The notes under the pieces: generated by a model
What the model saw: only the letters and a program-made list of their open reading frames with translations
Told to the model about the DNA's origin: nothing
Databases searched by the model: none
NCBI RefSeq assembly: GCF_900109995.1
Contig: NZ_FOCB01000011.1
Location: forward strand, 154,789 to 210,300
Length of the DNA: 55,512 nt
Direction: 5' to 3'
Origin: Pseudomonas sp. ok272
GTDB taxonomy: Bacteria > Pseudomonadota > Gammaproteobacteria > Pseudomonadales > Pseudomonadaceae
Part shown: piece by piece, positions 42,943 to 52,231 of the stretch
Position numbering within the stretch: the first letter of the stretch is position 1
Layout: each line of letters starts with the position of its first letter
Program-made: the position numbers and the translations under genes

Positions 42943-44589
42943 TTACAGGGCCATGTCAGCAGAAGGATTGCTTGGCTGTGGCTGGGCCGGAGCGGCTACA
43001 GGCGCTGCCGGGGCCGAAGCCGGGTTGATCACCGGTGGTGTGTCCAGCTCCAGGACCTTGCTGGTGTACGCCCACTCCTGGGCAATACGGACCGGGTCAC
43101 CGTTGAGCTTGGTACCGTAGCTCGGCACGATCTGGTGCAGCTTCTCCTGCCAGGCCGGGGTTGCGACCTTGTCCTTGAAGACCTTCTCCAGCACGGTCAG
43201 CATGATCGGTGCCGCCGTCGATGCGCCAGGCGATGCGCCCAACAGGCCGGCAATGCTGCCATCCTGGGAAGCAACGATCTCGGTGCCCAGTTTCAGCACG
43301 CCACCAGCGGCTTCATCACGCTTGATGATCTGCACACGCTGGCCGGCCTGCCACAGACGCCAGTCTTCAGCCTTGGCGTTGGGGAAGTACTCTTTCAAGG
43401 CATCGAGACGGTCTGCATCGGACAGCATCAATTGGCCTGCCAGGTACTCGACCAATGGGTATTCCTTGATGCCGACCTTGGTCATTGGCCACACGTTATG
43501 CGTGGTCGTGGTGGTCAGCAGGTCCAGGTACGAACCTTCTTTCAGGAACTTGGTGGAGAACGTCGCGAATGGGCCAAACAGGATCACGCGCTTGCCATCG
43601 AGCATGCGGGTGTCCAGGTGCGGAACCGACATCGGCGGCGCACCGACCGATGCCTTACCGTAGGCCTTGGCCAGGTGCTGCTCGGTGATGCTTGGGTTCT
43701 CGCTCACCAGGAACGAACCACCCACCGGGAACCCGGCGTATTCCTTGGCTTCCGGGATACCGGACTTCTGCAGCAGGTGCAGGGCACCGCCACCTGCGCC
43801 GATGAACACGAACTTGGCGTCGGTCTCGGTCTGGCTGCCGTCCTTGAGGTTCTTGTAGCTCACGCGCCAGGAACCGTCTTCGTTGCGCACGATGTCTTGG
43901 ACTTCGCTGGACAGCTTGAGGCTGAAGTTCGGCTTGGTTTGCAGGTACGCCGCGAACTGGCGGGTGATTTCACCGAAGTTCACGTCCGTGCCCAGCGGCG
44001 ACCAGGTGGCGGCGATCTTCTGGTTCGGATCGCGGCCTTCCATCATCAGTGGAACCCACTTCTTGATCTGGACCGGGTCTTCGGAATACTGCATGCCCGC
44101 GAACAGCGGGCTCGCCTGCAGGGCTTCGTAGCGCTTCTTGAGGAACTTGATGTTGTCATCGCCCCACACGAAGCTCATGTGCGGTGTGGAGTTGATGAAC
44201 GAATGCGGGTCCTTCAGGACGCCGTTCTTGACCTGCCAGGACCAGAACTGGCGGGAGATCTGGAAGGCTTCATTGATTTCAATGGCCTTGGGGATCTCGA
44301 CGTTGCCGTTCTTGTCTTGCGGGGTGTAGTTCAGCTCGGCGAGGGCCGAATGCCCCGTACCGGCGTTGTTCCAGCCGTTGGAGCTTTCGAGGGCGACGCC
44401 ATCGAGGCGCTCGACCATCTCCATCGACAGGCCAGGTTCCAGCTCATTGAGCCAGACGCCCAATGTCGAACTCATGATGCCCCCGCCAATCAGCAGGACA
44501 TCCACTTTCTTTGTCTCAGCTGCATGCACAGGCATAAAGACCATTGACATGGCCAGGCCGAGAAGCCCCTTATTCATTTTTTTTAACAT
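42943..44589 (-). CDS. mqo: Malate:quinone oxidoreductase
   Basis: A ~548-residue FAD enzyme that oxidises malate to oxaloacetate and passes electrons to quinone, an alternative to malate dehydrogenase in Pseudomonas. The FAD site is KVDVLLIGGGIMSSTLGVWL, with the family motifs ESSNGWNNAGTGHSA and GASPGASTAAPIM. The N-terminus (KKMNKGLLGLAMSMVFMPVHAA) looks like a signal peptide or membrane anchor. The C-terminus ends in an Ala/Pro-rich tail (~25 residues). ATG 44589 has AGG upstream; the frame is open to 44616 and ATG 44577 is also possible. Confidence 0.95.
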   Translation of the reverse strand: MLKKMNKGLLGLAMSMVFMPVHAAETKKVDVLLIGGGIMSSTLGVWLNELEPGLSMEMVERLDGVALESSNGWNNAGTGHSALAELNYTPQDKNGNVEIPKAIEINEAFQISRQFWSWQVKNGVLKDPHSFINSTPHMSFVWGDDNIKFLKKRYEALQASPLFAGMQYSEDPVQIKKWVPLMMEGRDPNQKIAATWSPLGTDVNFGEITRQFAAYLQTKPNFSLKLSSEVQDIVRNEDGSWRVSYKNLKDGSQTETDAKFVFIGAGGGALHLLQKSGIPEAKEYAGFPVGGSFLVSENPSITEQHLAKAYGKASVGAPPMSVPHLDTRMLDGKRVILFGPFATFSTKFLKEGSYLDLLTTTTTHNVWPMTKVGIKEYPLVEYLAGQLMLSDADRLDALKEYFPNAKAEDWRLWQAGQRVQIIKRDEAAGGVLKLGTEIVASQDGSIAGLLGASPGASTAAPIMLTVLEKVFKDKVATPAWQEKLHQIVPSYGTKLNGDPVRIAQEWAYTSKVLELDTPPVINPASAPAAPVAAPAQPQPSNPSADMAL

Positions 44590-45100
44590 CTGGTAATACC
44601 TAGGATAGAACGCCATTCACCCGCCCCTCATGCTCATGAGGCGCCCTGGCTCACTGCATGCAAAGCCGCATGCCGTCGAGCCCCGCACTCAAAAACCGCA
44701 GTGGGTGAACATATAAGGCCGACAAACACTGTCGGCCTCACGTTTAGGCCCCTCCCGTGCTGACTTTTTATTAGTCATTGGCTTCAGCGACTTCGGTGAC
44801 ACTAATTCTGTGTGTACTGTCTCGAACGTACTCAGCAAACAGAGTAGACCTGCCTGCCTGAATTCGCCCGCCAACGGCCTCGCGACCCTCCCATGGGTGT
44901 ACACCGCGAGCCTTGCTGGCGCGGCATTCTACCCCAGGACCGCGATGGGACGAAGACGCATCTGTTTCTCATCCCTCACCATGTCTATCCACACAAAACC
45001 TGGTCATGCACCCCGCGCCACGACACTGCGCGGAAAACCCATTGCCCTTGCCGGGAAAAAATCACGCATCATGTGCCCAGACTGTTCAAGGGAGAGTTTC
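44590..45100. other. Intergenic region mqo / CAP gene
   Basis: About 510 bp between the divergent mqo and CAP-domain genes. A hairpin with an 8-bp stem (GGCCGACA, 44717-44737) is visible; it could end a short leader or small RNA. No ORF here looks like a real gene. Confidence 0.5.
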
Positions 45101-45949
45101 ATGCGCGTACTGTCATCCGCTGTTGCTGTGGTGTCTCTGGGGTTGGGCCTGGCGACCAGCGCCGTGGCCAGCGAAGAAAGCCAACTGGTCGACTCGATCA
45201 ACACCTACCGCGGCCAGACCCAAAAGTGCGCGGGCCAAGCCTCCATCGAGCTGCCACCGCTTGCGAGCGATCCGCGCCTGGTGCTGCCTGCCAACAGCAA
45301 CGTCGGCGATTTGCAGCAGGCCATGGCCCGGGCGGCGTATCCGATGGTCAACGTCCAGGCCATCACCCTGCGTGGCCCGGCCACTGCCCAGGCGGCCATG
45401 AAGGCGGTACAGGAGAGCTTTTGCCAGGTGGTCCTGGACCCGCAATTCGTCGACATTGGCGTGAGCCGAACCGGACCTGAATGGCGCATCGTGCTGGCCC
45501 GTCCGCTGTTGTCGGGGCGCCTGGGGGATTGGCAGGCCGAAGGACAGAACGTCCTGCAGATGATCAACAGCGCCCGCCAGCAACCACGCCAATGCGGGAC
45601 CCAGGCGTTTGCCGCGACGTCACCGCTGGCCTGGAACGCAACGCTCGCCACCGCGGCCGAGGGCCACGCCCGGTCGATGGCCAACCATAACTTCTTCGAT
45701 CACAAGGACCGCGACGGCCGCACACCGGGCGACCGCGCGGAATTGGCCGGCTACAGCGGCCAACAGGTCGGCGAAAACATTGCCGCCGGCGCGGACAACG
45801 CCCGCAAGGTCGTGGACGGCTGGCTGACCAGCCCGGGGCATTGCGCCAACCTGATGAACCCGCAACTGCGCGAATTGGGCGCCGCCTATGCGGTGGACCC
45901 AAAGAGCGACGCGGGGATTTACTGGACAGCAATGTTCGGGGCGCCGTGA
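45101..45949 (+). CDS. Exported CAP/SCP-domain protein
   Basis: A 282-residue secreted protein with signal peptide MRVLSSAVAVVSLGLGLATSAVA. The N-terminal ~125 residues are of unknown fold with paired cysteines (QKCAG, SFCQV). The C-terminal CAP domain (~150-282) has LQMINSARQQPRQCG, ATAAEGHARSMANHNFFDHKDRDGRTPGDRAEL, GENIAAG and SPGHCANLMNP, which carries the two histidines and acidic residues of the family. ATG 45101 has AAGGGAGAG upstream. Bacterial CAP proteins are extracytoplasmic and mostly of unknown role. Confidence 0.88.
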   Translation: MRVLSSAVAVVSLGLGLATSAVASEESQLVDSINTYRGQTQKCAGQASIELPPLASDPRLVLPANSNVGDLQQAMARAAYPMVNVQAITLRGPATAQAAMKAVQESFCQVVLDPQFVDIGVSRTGPEWRIVLARPLLSGRLGDWQAEGQNVLQMINSARQQPRQCGTQAFAATSPLAWNATLATAAEGHARSMANHNFFDHKDRDGRTPGDRAELAGYSGQQVGENIAAGADNARKVVDGWLTSPGHCANLMNPQLRELGAAYAVDPKSDAGIYWTAMFGAP

Positions 45950-45991
45950 AGGCGGCGTAACCTTCAACATCACTGGTGACTGTGCCGACGT

Positions 45992-46149
45992 GTTCGCGGG
46001 CAAGCCTCGCTCCTACAGGTAATTGGGCCAGACGCAGGATTTGAATGCAGCTCAAACCAGTGTGGGAGCGGGCTTGCCCGCGAAGACGGCGTAACCTTCA
46101 ACATCACTGTTGACTGTGCCGTTGTCTTCGCGAGCAAGCCCGCTCCCAC
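45992..46149. repeat. REP triplet before fabV
   Basis: Three REP arms lie at 45992-46016, 46062-46086 and 46126-46149. The last two form a REPIN. The repeated filler text CCTTCAACATCACTG occurs twice, showing duplicated repeat units in the convergent CAP/fabV gap. Confidence 0.82.
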
Positions 46150-46183
46150 AGGTGTTTCGTATCCGGGTTGGCTAGCGCCAGAA

Positions 46184-47380
46184 TCAGCCCTGAACCAGGT
46201 TCGAAATCTTCACGTCCGGGTCAACGTCCGCCTCGTAGTCCACCCCTTCCACGCCAAAGCCAAACAGACGCAGGAACTCCGCCTTGTAGCCGGCGAAGTC
46301 GGTCAGTTCGTTGAGGTTCTCGGTGGTCACCTGGTCCCACAGCTGGCCAACCAGTGCCTGGACTTCAGGCGCCAGTTCCTTGTAGTCGGCGCGCAGGCGG
46401 CCGTCTTCGTCGAGGATCGGGGTTGGCGAGTACAGGCTGTCCTTGTACAGGCTGTAGACCTGCTCGATGCAGCCTTCGTGAGTGCCCTGCTCCTTCATCA
46501 CCTTGAACAGCAGCGACAGGTACAGCGGCATGATCGGGATCGCCGAGCTGGCCTGGGTCACGACTGCCTTGAGTACCGACACCCGGGCGTCGCCGCCCTT
46601 GGCCGCCAGGCGCTCGCGGATCTTCAGGACCTTCTGGTCCAGGTCCTTCTTGGCCGCGCCAATCGAACCGTTCCAGTAGATATCGTGGGTCAACTTCTCG
46701 CCCAGGTAAGTGAACGCGGTGGTCTTGGCACCGTCCGCCAGCACGCCGGCTTCGTCCAGGGCATCGATCCACAGCTGCCAGTCTTCGCCACCCATGACCT
46801 TGACGGTGCCGTCGATTTCTTCCTGGGTCGCTTCGACCAGGGTGGTCTCGTTGACCGTTTCCTTGTCGGTGTTCACCCCGCGCTGGGTGACCGACTTGCC
46901 AATCGGCTTGAGCGTCGAGTTGTAGACCTCACCGGTCTTCGGGTCGGTACGGCGTGGGGCTGCCAGGCTGTAGACCACCAGGTCGATCTTGCCCAGGTCG
47001 CGTTTGATCACGTCGATGGTTTGCTGCTTGATCGCGTCGGAGAATGCGTCGCCGTTGATGCTCGCGGCATACAGGCCTTCGGCCTCGGCGAACTGGTGGA
47101 ACGCGGCGGTGTTGTACCAGCCGGCGGTGCCAGGCTTGCCGCCCTCACTGCCACGCTCGAAGAACACACCCAGGGTCTTGGCGCCACAGCCGAACGCTGC
47201 GGTGATCCGCGCGGCCAGGCCGTAGCCGGTGGATGCGCCGAGGACCAGGACATTCTTCGGCCCGTCGGTGATCGGACCGCTGGCCTTCACGTAGTCGATC
47301 TGGCTCTTGACGTTGGCTTCGCAGCCCGTGGGATGGGTGGTCACGCAGACAAAGCCGCGAACGCGGGGTTTGATGATCAT
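46184..47380 (-). CDS. fabV: Trans-2-enoyl-CoA/ACP reductase FabV
   Basis: A 398-residue NADH-dependent enoyl reductase completing fatty-acid elongation cycles. FabV enzymes are typically insensitive to triclosan, unlike FabI. The NAD site is NVLVLGASTGYGLAARITAAFGCG, and the active-site Y-x8-K is in DIYWNGSIGAAKKDL. The start MIIKPRVRGFVCVTTHPTGC is the family N-terminus, so I use ATG 47380 rather than TTG 47383. It is about 95 bp from the MATE gene's stop, in the same direction. Confidence 0.96.
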   Translation of the reverse strand: MIIKPRVRGFVCVTTHPTGCEANVKSQIDYVKASGPITDGPKNVLVLGASTGYGLAARITAAFGCGAKTLGVFFERGSEGGKPGTAGWYNTAAFHQFAEAEGLYAASINGDAFSDAIKQQTIDVIKRDLGKIDLVVYSLAAPRRTDPKTGEVYNSTLKPIGKSVTQRGVNTDKETVNETTLVEATQEEIDGTVKVMGGEDWQLWIDALDEAGVLADGAKTTAFTYLGEKLTHDIYWNGSIGAAKKDLDQKVLKIRERLAAKGGDARVSVLKAVVTQASSAIPIMPLYLSLLFKVMKEQGTHEGCIEQVYSLYKDSLYSPTPILDEDGRLRADYKELAPEVQALVGQLWDQVTTENLNELTDFAGYKAEFLRLFGFGVEGVDYEADVDPDVKISNLVQG

Positions 47381-47476
47381 CAAGGATCTCCCTCTTCAGG
47401 ATGTAGAGCGCCAACACTGGCTGTTAAGAGTCATAGACGCCGAGAACGCCCCGGCGTCACGCAAAATGATTGAGCG

Positions 47477-48832
47477 TTACACCAAACGCTCGATTTTCTG
47501 GTGCTGCCACACCCGTTTGTAGTACGCCGTCTGCAGCGCCAGCATGCTCAGGTAGGCCACCGGGAACGCCATCCACACCCCTTGCAACCCGAAGTGTGCG
47601 TTCAACGCATAAGCCACCGGCAGCTCGATACCCACGATACAGAACACTGAAATGGCCACGGGCATCAGCACCGTGCCACTGGCGCGCATGATACCGCCGA
47701 TCACTGACTGGAAACCGAACACCAGCATGCTCCAGAGCATGATGTGCAGCAGGTGCTCAGCCGTGGCCCGGGTCACCGGGTCGGTGATGAACAGCCCCAG
47801 CAGCCAGTGCGACAGCAGGTAACCGAGCAGCACCAGGCCACCGGTCAACCACACGTTGATCATCAGCCCGGTGCGCAGGATCGGCCCCAGGCGCTCCAGG
47901 CGCCCGGCACCAATGGCCTGGGCGCCGAGGATCGAGGCGGTGACGGCAATCGACAGCGCCGGGAATTGCACGTAGTTGACGATCTGCGTCACCGCGCCGT
48001 AGGCCGCGGTGGCTTGCGAGCCGTGCTGGTTGACCAGCGCCAGGATCACCAACTCCGAGAGGGAAATCACCACCATCTGCAAGCCCGTGGGCAAGCCGAT
48101 GCGCAGCACCTTGCCGAGGATCGCCGTGTCCAGGCGCAGCGCTGCCAACAGCTCGCGGTCCGGCGCCAGTGCGTGGGCCTTGCGGTTCAGGCGCCACGCC
48201 AGCATCGCCATCGCCGTCAGGTTACCCGCCAACCCCGCCAGTGCGGCGCTCTGGATCCCCATCTGCGGCAGGCCGAACCAACCACGAATCAACGCCGGCG
48301 TGAGCAGCAGCCCAACCACGGTCGACACCACCAGCGCCAGCAGCGGCGAGACCGTGTCGCTCACCCCGCGCAGCAATTGCGTGAACAGTACAAACACCAG
48401 CAGCGGCGGCATGATCCACATCATCACCCGCGCATAGGCCACCGCCTCTTCCAGCACATCCGGCGGCGTCCCCAGGCCCTGCAACGCCTGGCGAGCAAAC
48501 ACGTTGCCGAGCACTGCGGCCACCAGCCCGATCATCAGCCCCAGCAGCAAGGTGGTCCCGGCAATGGCCTTGACCCTGTGCGTTTCGTGCGCGCCCCACG
48601 CCTGGCCGATCAACACCCCGGCGCCCGCCCCCAGGCCAATGACCAGGGCAATGAAGAAAAATACGATGGGAAACATCCCGGACACCGCCGCCAGCGCCTG
48701 GGTGCCGAGCATCTGGCCGATGTAGATGCTGTTGACCGTGCCCGACATCGACTGCAGGAAGTTGGCCAGCACCATGGGCGCGAGGAACAGCAGGTAGATC
48801 TGCCAGAGCGGGCGTTGGGCGGTGGATTGCAT
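47477..48832 (-). CDS. MATE-family multidrug efflux protein
   Basis: A 451-residue inner-membrane cation-coupled exporter with 12 hydrophobic segments in two symmetrical halves. The first half has FLAPMVLANFLQSMSGTVNS and GLGAGAGVLIGQAWGA; the second has IGLPTGLQMVVISLSELV and TASILGAQAIGAG. ATG 48832 has GGAG upstream and is preferred to the upstream 48895. It is transcribed toward fabV. Substrates are unknown. Confidence 0.92.
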   Translation of the reverse strand: MQSTAQRPLWQIYLLFLAPMVLANFLQSMSGTVNSIYIGQMLGTQALAAVSGMFPIVFFFIALVIGLGAGAGVLIGQAWGAHETHRVKAIAGTTLLLGLMIGLVAAVLGNVFARQALQGLGTPPDVLEEAVAYARVMMWIMPPLLVFVLFTQLLRGVSDTVSPLLALVVSTVVGLLLTPALIRGWFGLPQMGIQSAALAGLAGNLTAMAMLAWRLNRKAHALAPDRELLAALRLDTAILGKVLRIGLPTGLQMVVISLSELVILALVNQHGSQATAAYGAVTQIVNYVQFPALSIAVTASILGAQAIGAGRLERLGPILRTGLMINVWLTGGLVLLGYLLSHWLLGLFITDPVTRATAEHLLHIMLWSMLVFGFQSVIGGIMRASGTVLMPVAISVFCIVGIELPVAYALNAHFGLQGVWMAFPVAYLSMLALQTAYYKRVWQHQKIERLV

Positions 48833-48933
48833 GCAGACTCCGTCTCGGATGAGGGTGTGGCTGGGCACGAGTCTACGGGATCGGATGGGCAACACAGAAC
48901 CCGATTGTGATCAGTTGCCCCATTCTTGGGACC

Positions 48934-50379
48934 TCAGTCGTGCTGCACCCGCGCCCGCTTGAGCAACTGCTTGCAGCGCTCGGACACATGCAGCACCCGC
49001 AGGTGCTTGCCGGCCTTGGTGTAGCGCTCGCGCAAGGTATCCAGTGCCGCGATGGCCGAGTAATCGACGAAGCTCAGGTGACGGCAATCCAGGGTCACCT
49101 GGGCCGGGTCGTTGGCCGGGTCGAATTGGTTGAGAAACGGAGTGGTCGAGGCAAAGAACAGCGTGCCGTGGACCCGATAGAGTTTGCTGCCATCGGCTTG
49201 CAGATTGCTGTCGGCATACAGTTGGCGCGCCTGCTGCCAGGCAAAATTGAGCGCGGCAATGATGATCCCGCACAGCACGGCCATGGCCAGGTCGGTGAAC
49301 ACCGTGATGATCGTCACCGCGACAATCACCAAAGCGTCGTTCAACGGCACCTTGCCGAACACCCGCAACGAAGCCCAGGCAAAGGTCTGCTGGGACACCA
49401 CGAACATCACCCCCACCAGCGCCGCCAGCGGAATGCGCTCGATCAGTGGCGAAAGGAACAACACGAACAACAGGATCATCACCCCGGCGACCACACCGCT
49501 GAGCCGTCCGCGCCCGCCGGAACTGAGGTTGATCACGGTCTGGCCGATCATCGCGCAGCCGCCCATGCCGCCGAACGCCCCCGAAACCATGTTGGCCGCC
49601 CCCAGCGCCACGCACTCGCGGTCCGGGTAGCCACGGCTCTCGGTGATCTCGTCGGTGAGGTTGAGGGTCAGCAGGGTTTCCAGCAGGCCAACCATGGCCA
49701 TCAACACCGCATAGGGCGCGATGATGTACAAGGTGTCCAGGTTCCACGGGATGTCCGGCCAGGCAAAGTTCGGCAAGCCGCCGGCGATCTGCGCCATGTC
49801 CCCCAGGGTGCGCGTGGGCAGGCCCAGCAGGTACACCGCCAGGCCCACGCCAAGAATCGCCACCAGGGCCGGCGGCACCACACGCGTCAGGCGCGGCAAC
49901 AGATAGACCACAGCCATGGTCAACACCACCAACCCAGCCATCAGGTACAGCGGCGTGCCGTTCAACCACGCCCCGCCGCTCTTGAAGTGCTCCAACTGCG
50001 CCAGCGCAATGACGATCGCCAGGCCGTTGACGAACCCCAGCATCACCGGGTGCGGCACCATGCGCATCAACTTGCCCAGGCGCAGCAAGCCGAACACGAT
50101 CATGATCAAGCCGCCGAGCAACACCGTGGCCAGCAGATACTGCACGCCGTGTTGCACCACCAGCGCGACGATCACCACCGCCATCGAACCCGCCGCCCCC
50201 GAGACCATGCCCGGCCGCCCGCCGAACAACGCGGTCAGGGTGCAAATGATGAACGCACCGTACAAGCCCATCAGCGGGTTGAGGTGGGCCACCAGGGCGA
50301 AGGCGATGCATTCGGGCAACAGGGCGAACGAGGTGGTGAGTCCGGCCAGGACATCGGCGCGCAGACGAGCAGGTTTCAT
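48934..50379 (-). CDS. SulP-family anion transporter with STAS domain
   Basis: A 481-residue SLC26/SulP inner-membrane anion transporter. The membrane domain covers ~1-375 (GLTTSFALLPECIAFALVAHLNPL, FIICTLTALFGGRPGMVSGAAGS, GANMVSGAFGGMGGCAMIGQT), followed by a cytoplasmic STAS domain (~385-481; VTLDCRHLSFVDYSAIAALD). ATG 50379 has AGG upstream; the upstream-open frame to 50421 lacks family sequence. Sulfate, bicarbonate or dicarboxylate could be carried; the sequence does not decide. Confidence 0.93.
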   Translation of the reverse strand: MKPARLRADVLAGLTTSFALLPECIAFALVAHLNPLMGLYGAFIICTLTALFGGRPGMVSGAAGSMAVVIVALVVQHGVQYLLATVLLGGLIMIVFGLLRLGKLMRMVPHPVMLGFVNGLAIVIALAQLEHFKSGGAWLNGTPLYLMAGLVVLTMAVVYLLPRLTRVVPPALVAILGVGLAVYLLGLPTRTLGDMAQIAGGLPNFAWPDIPWNLDTLYIIAPYAVLMAMVGLLETLLTLNLTDEITESRGYPDRECVALGAANMVSGAFGGMGGCAMIGQTVINLSSGGRGRLSGVVAGVMILLFVLFLSPLIERIPLAALVGVMFVVSQQTFAWASLRVFGKVPLNDALVIVAVTIITVFTDLAMAVLCGIIIAALNFAWQQARQLYADSNLQADGSKLYRVHGTLFFASTTPFLNQFDPANDPAQVTLDCRHLSFVDYSAIAALDTLRERYTKAGKHLRVLHVSERCKQLLKRARVQHD

Positions 50380-50510
50380 GGCGTACCTAACAAACGGGCC
50401 AGGGAAACCGGCCGCGGGCAATGGCGGGGAAAGTGGTTGCGGATGTTACGCAATTGCGGGTGGGCGAGCCAGAGACAAACACCGGCCCCTGTGGGCGAGC
50501 CTGACGCTCG

Positions 50511-50599
50511 GTGGGAGCGAGCCTGCTCGCGAAGACGGTCTAGCCGTTAACGCAACTGCCGACTGACCCAACGCTTTCGCGAGCAGGCTCGCTCCCACC
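50511..50599. repeat. REPIN between SulP and TetR genes
   Basis: Inverted REP arms lie at 50511-50536 and 50574-50599 in the divergent region, with core GAGCGAGCCTGCTCGCGA. Confidence 0.88.
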
Positions 50600-50716
50600 G
50601 GGTGTGGCATCAGGATTGACCTGTGCCGTCATTCCCCATCATCCCTATTGTCAGAAAAGACCACCCATCGCTATATAGTTTTGTATGTTGCGATAACCAA
50701 CACCAAAGACAACGCC

Positions 50717-51427
50717 ATGACACACGCCTCAATCCTGCGCCAGGACGCCACGGTCAGCGCCAGCCGCCTCATGTCCTTCGAGGGGACGACGCGCATTCGC
50801 CAACGCAACCAGCGCGCCATCCTGCTGGCCGCCGGCGAGGAGTTCGCCGCCAAGGGCTTCGAAGCGACCCAGACCCGCGACATCGCGGCGAGGGCCAGTG
50901 TGGCCAAGGCCAATCTGTATTACTACTTCCAGAGCAAAGAGCACCTCTACGCCCAGGTCCTCATGAGCTTTGTCGAACCCCTGCTGCACGCCTCGGCCAC
51001 GCTGCGCGAAAGCGACGACCCACGGGTGGCCCTGCAGGCCTACATCCAGGCCAGGATCCACATCGTGCGTGACAACCCGCACACCTCCATCGTGTTCAGC
51101 AGCGAGTTTTTGCTGGGCGCCAAGCAACTGCCCGAAGCCTGCCGCCACCTGCTGCAAGCCGAGGCCCGACGCAATGTCGAGTGCCTGCGCAGTTGGATCG
51201 AGCGTGGCCTGCTGGCGCCCACCGATCCCGAGCACCTGATGCTGTTCATCTGGTCCGCCACCCGCACCTACACCAACCTGGGCTGGCAGATGGCATTGAT
51301 CACTGGCACCACCTGCCCCGGCGACAGCGACTATGCCACTGCCGCCGCGGCGATTAGCCGGATGGTGCTGGGCGGCGTGACCCCCAAGGCTGGGGACGGC
51401 AAGCGCGTCACGGCATTCACCACCTGA
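50717..51427 (+). CDS. TetR-family regulator (RutR-like)
   Basis: A 236-residue TetR regulator. The helix-turn-helix is at ~35-80 (RAILLAAGEEFAAKGFEATQ, IAARASVAKANLYYYFQSKE), and the C-terminal ligand domain with SIVFSSEFLLGAKQLP and WSATRTYTNLGWQM resembles the RutR-type group. The first 25-30 residues before the domain are atypical, so ATG 50773 (MSFEGTTR) is an alternative start. It is divergent from the SulP transporter gene, separated by a REPIN. The ligand is unknown. Confidence 0.88.
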   Translation: MTHASILRQDATVSASRLMSFEGTTRIRQRNQRAILLAAGEEFAAKGFEATQTRDIAARASVAKANLYYYFQSKEHLYAQVLMSFVEPLLHASATLRESDDPRVALQAYIQARIHIVRDNPHTSIVFSSEFLLGAKQLPEACRHLLQAEARRNVECLRSWIERGLLAPTDPEHLMLFIWSATRTYTNLGWQMALITGTTCPGDSDYATAAAAISRMVLGGVTPKAGDGKRVTAFTT

Positions 51428-51519
51428 GATGAAAGGTTGCGGCGTATTGCCACCACCCACGCTGCGCAGGCATCATCCACCGCCCGACCGATCACCCCCA
51501 GCAGCAGGGAACGTCCGCG

Positions 51520-52218
51520 ATGCTGCACGCCATCAGCCAGAAAAAAAGCCAGCTGCATAAGCGCTATCTCGGCTATCGAGAACCGGACGAAGTCCGCGTC
51601 GGCGAAGAAGACGAACTCACCTCGCTGCTGATCGGTCCGCTGGCCTTCCTGCCTGCGCAGGCCATCGCCACTTTTTGGGAACGGCTGATCAAGCACGCCC
51701 ATCCGTCCATCGACTGGCCCACGGGCACGGTCACGCAGGCGCAGATGCACTTCTGGCCACGTCGCCCAATTGCCCCGCAGCGCTACATCGAGCCCGACCT
51801 GCTGGTACAGATCCACTGGCCTACCGGCGAGCGTCGAACACTGCTTGTCGAGTTCAAATGGCGTGCACCATTGAGCAGCGAGCGCCAGTTGCATGATCAA
51901 TGGCAAAAATTCCTGACCCTCGAAGAACAGGCCCACGCGCTGCACCTGTTCATCGCCCCCGAGGTCAGTCATGGGCTCGCTGCCCTGGACCAGGACGACA
52001 TCTGGCAGGGCCGGTTGCTGCTGCGCTCCTGGCTCGATGTCCTGGCATGCCTGCAACGCTTGCCGCAGACGGAAGACGAGCCTCTGGGCCATTGGGCCGC
52101 ACAGGTGACCAAGGTCCTGGCCATGCTCAACATCCACCCGTTCCAGGGCTTCGTGAACCTCGATGCACCCACGTTAGAGGTCACGACCCAGCCCATCTTT
52201 TGGCAGCCCCAAGACTGA
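51520..52218 (+). CDS. PD-(D/E)XK nuclease-fold-like protein
   Basis: A 232-residue protein with a PD-(D/E)XK nuclease-like pattern: an acidic helix GEEDELTSLLIGPLAFLP (~28-45), EPD at 91-93, and LLVEFKW with E111-x-K113, followed by a helix with Q/H residues (SSERQLHDQWQKFL). Such folds cut DNA in restriction, repair or defence. AGCAGGG precedes the ATG. The gene is followed after 13 bp by another unknown gene in the same direction, so they form a pair. I do not recognise a named family. Confidence 0.62.
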   Translation: MLHAISQKKSQLHKRYLGYREPDEVRVGEEDELTSLLIGPLAFLPAQAIATFWERLIKHAHPSIDWPTGTVTQAQMHFWPRRPIAPQRYIEPDLLVQIHWPTGERRTLLVEFKWRAPLSSERQLHDQWQKFLTLEEQAHALHLFIAPEVSHGLAALDQDDIWQGRLLLRSWLDVLACLQRLPQTEDEPLGHWAAQVTKVLAMLNIHPFQGFVNLDAPTLEVTTQPIFWQPQD

Positions 52219-52231
52219 TAGAGCGCACACC

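Noticed and set aside
44717..44737. Possible small RNA terminator
   Set aside because: The hairpin has no clear T-run on the plus strand and no promoter I can defend upstream.
44689..44904. 71-codon minus-strand frame in the mqo/CAP gap
   Set aside because: No signal, domain or convincing start; the hairpin at 44717-44737 lies inside it.
48907..50550. 547-codon plus-strand frame opposite the SulP gene
   Set aside because: Low-complexity His/Gln/Arg-rich translation of an antisense strand.
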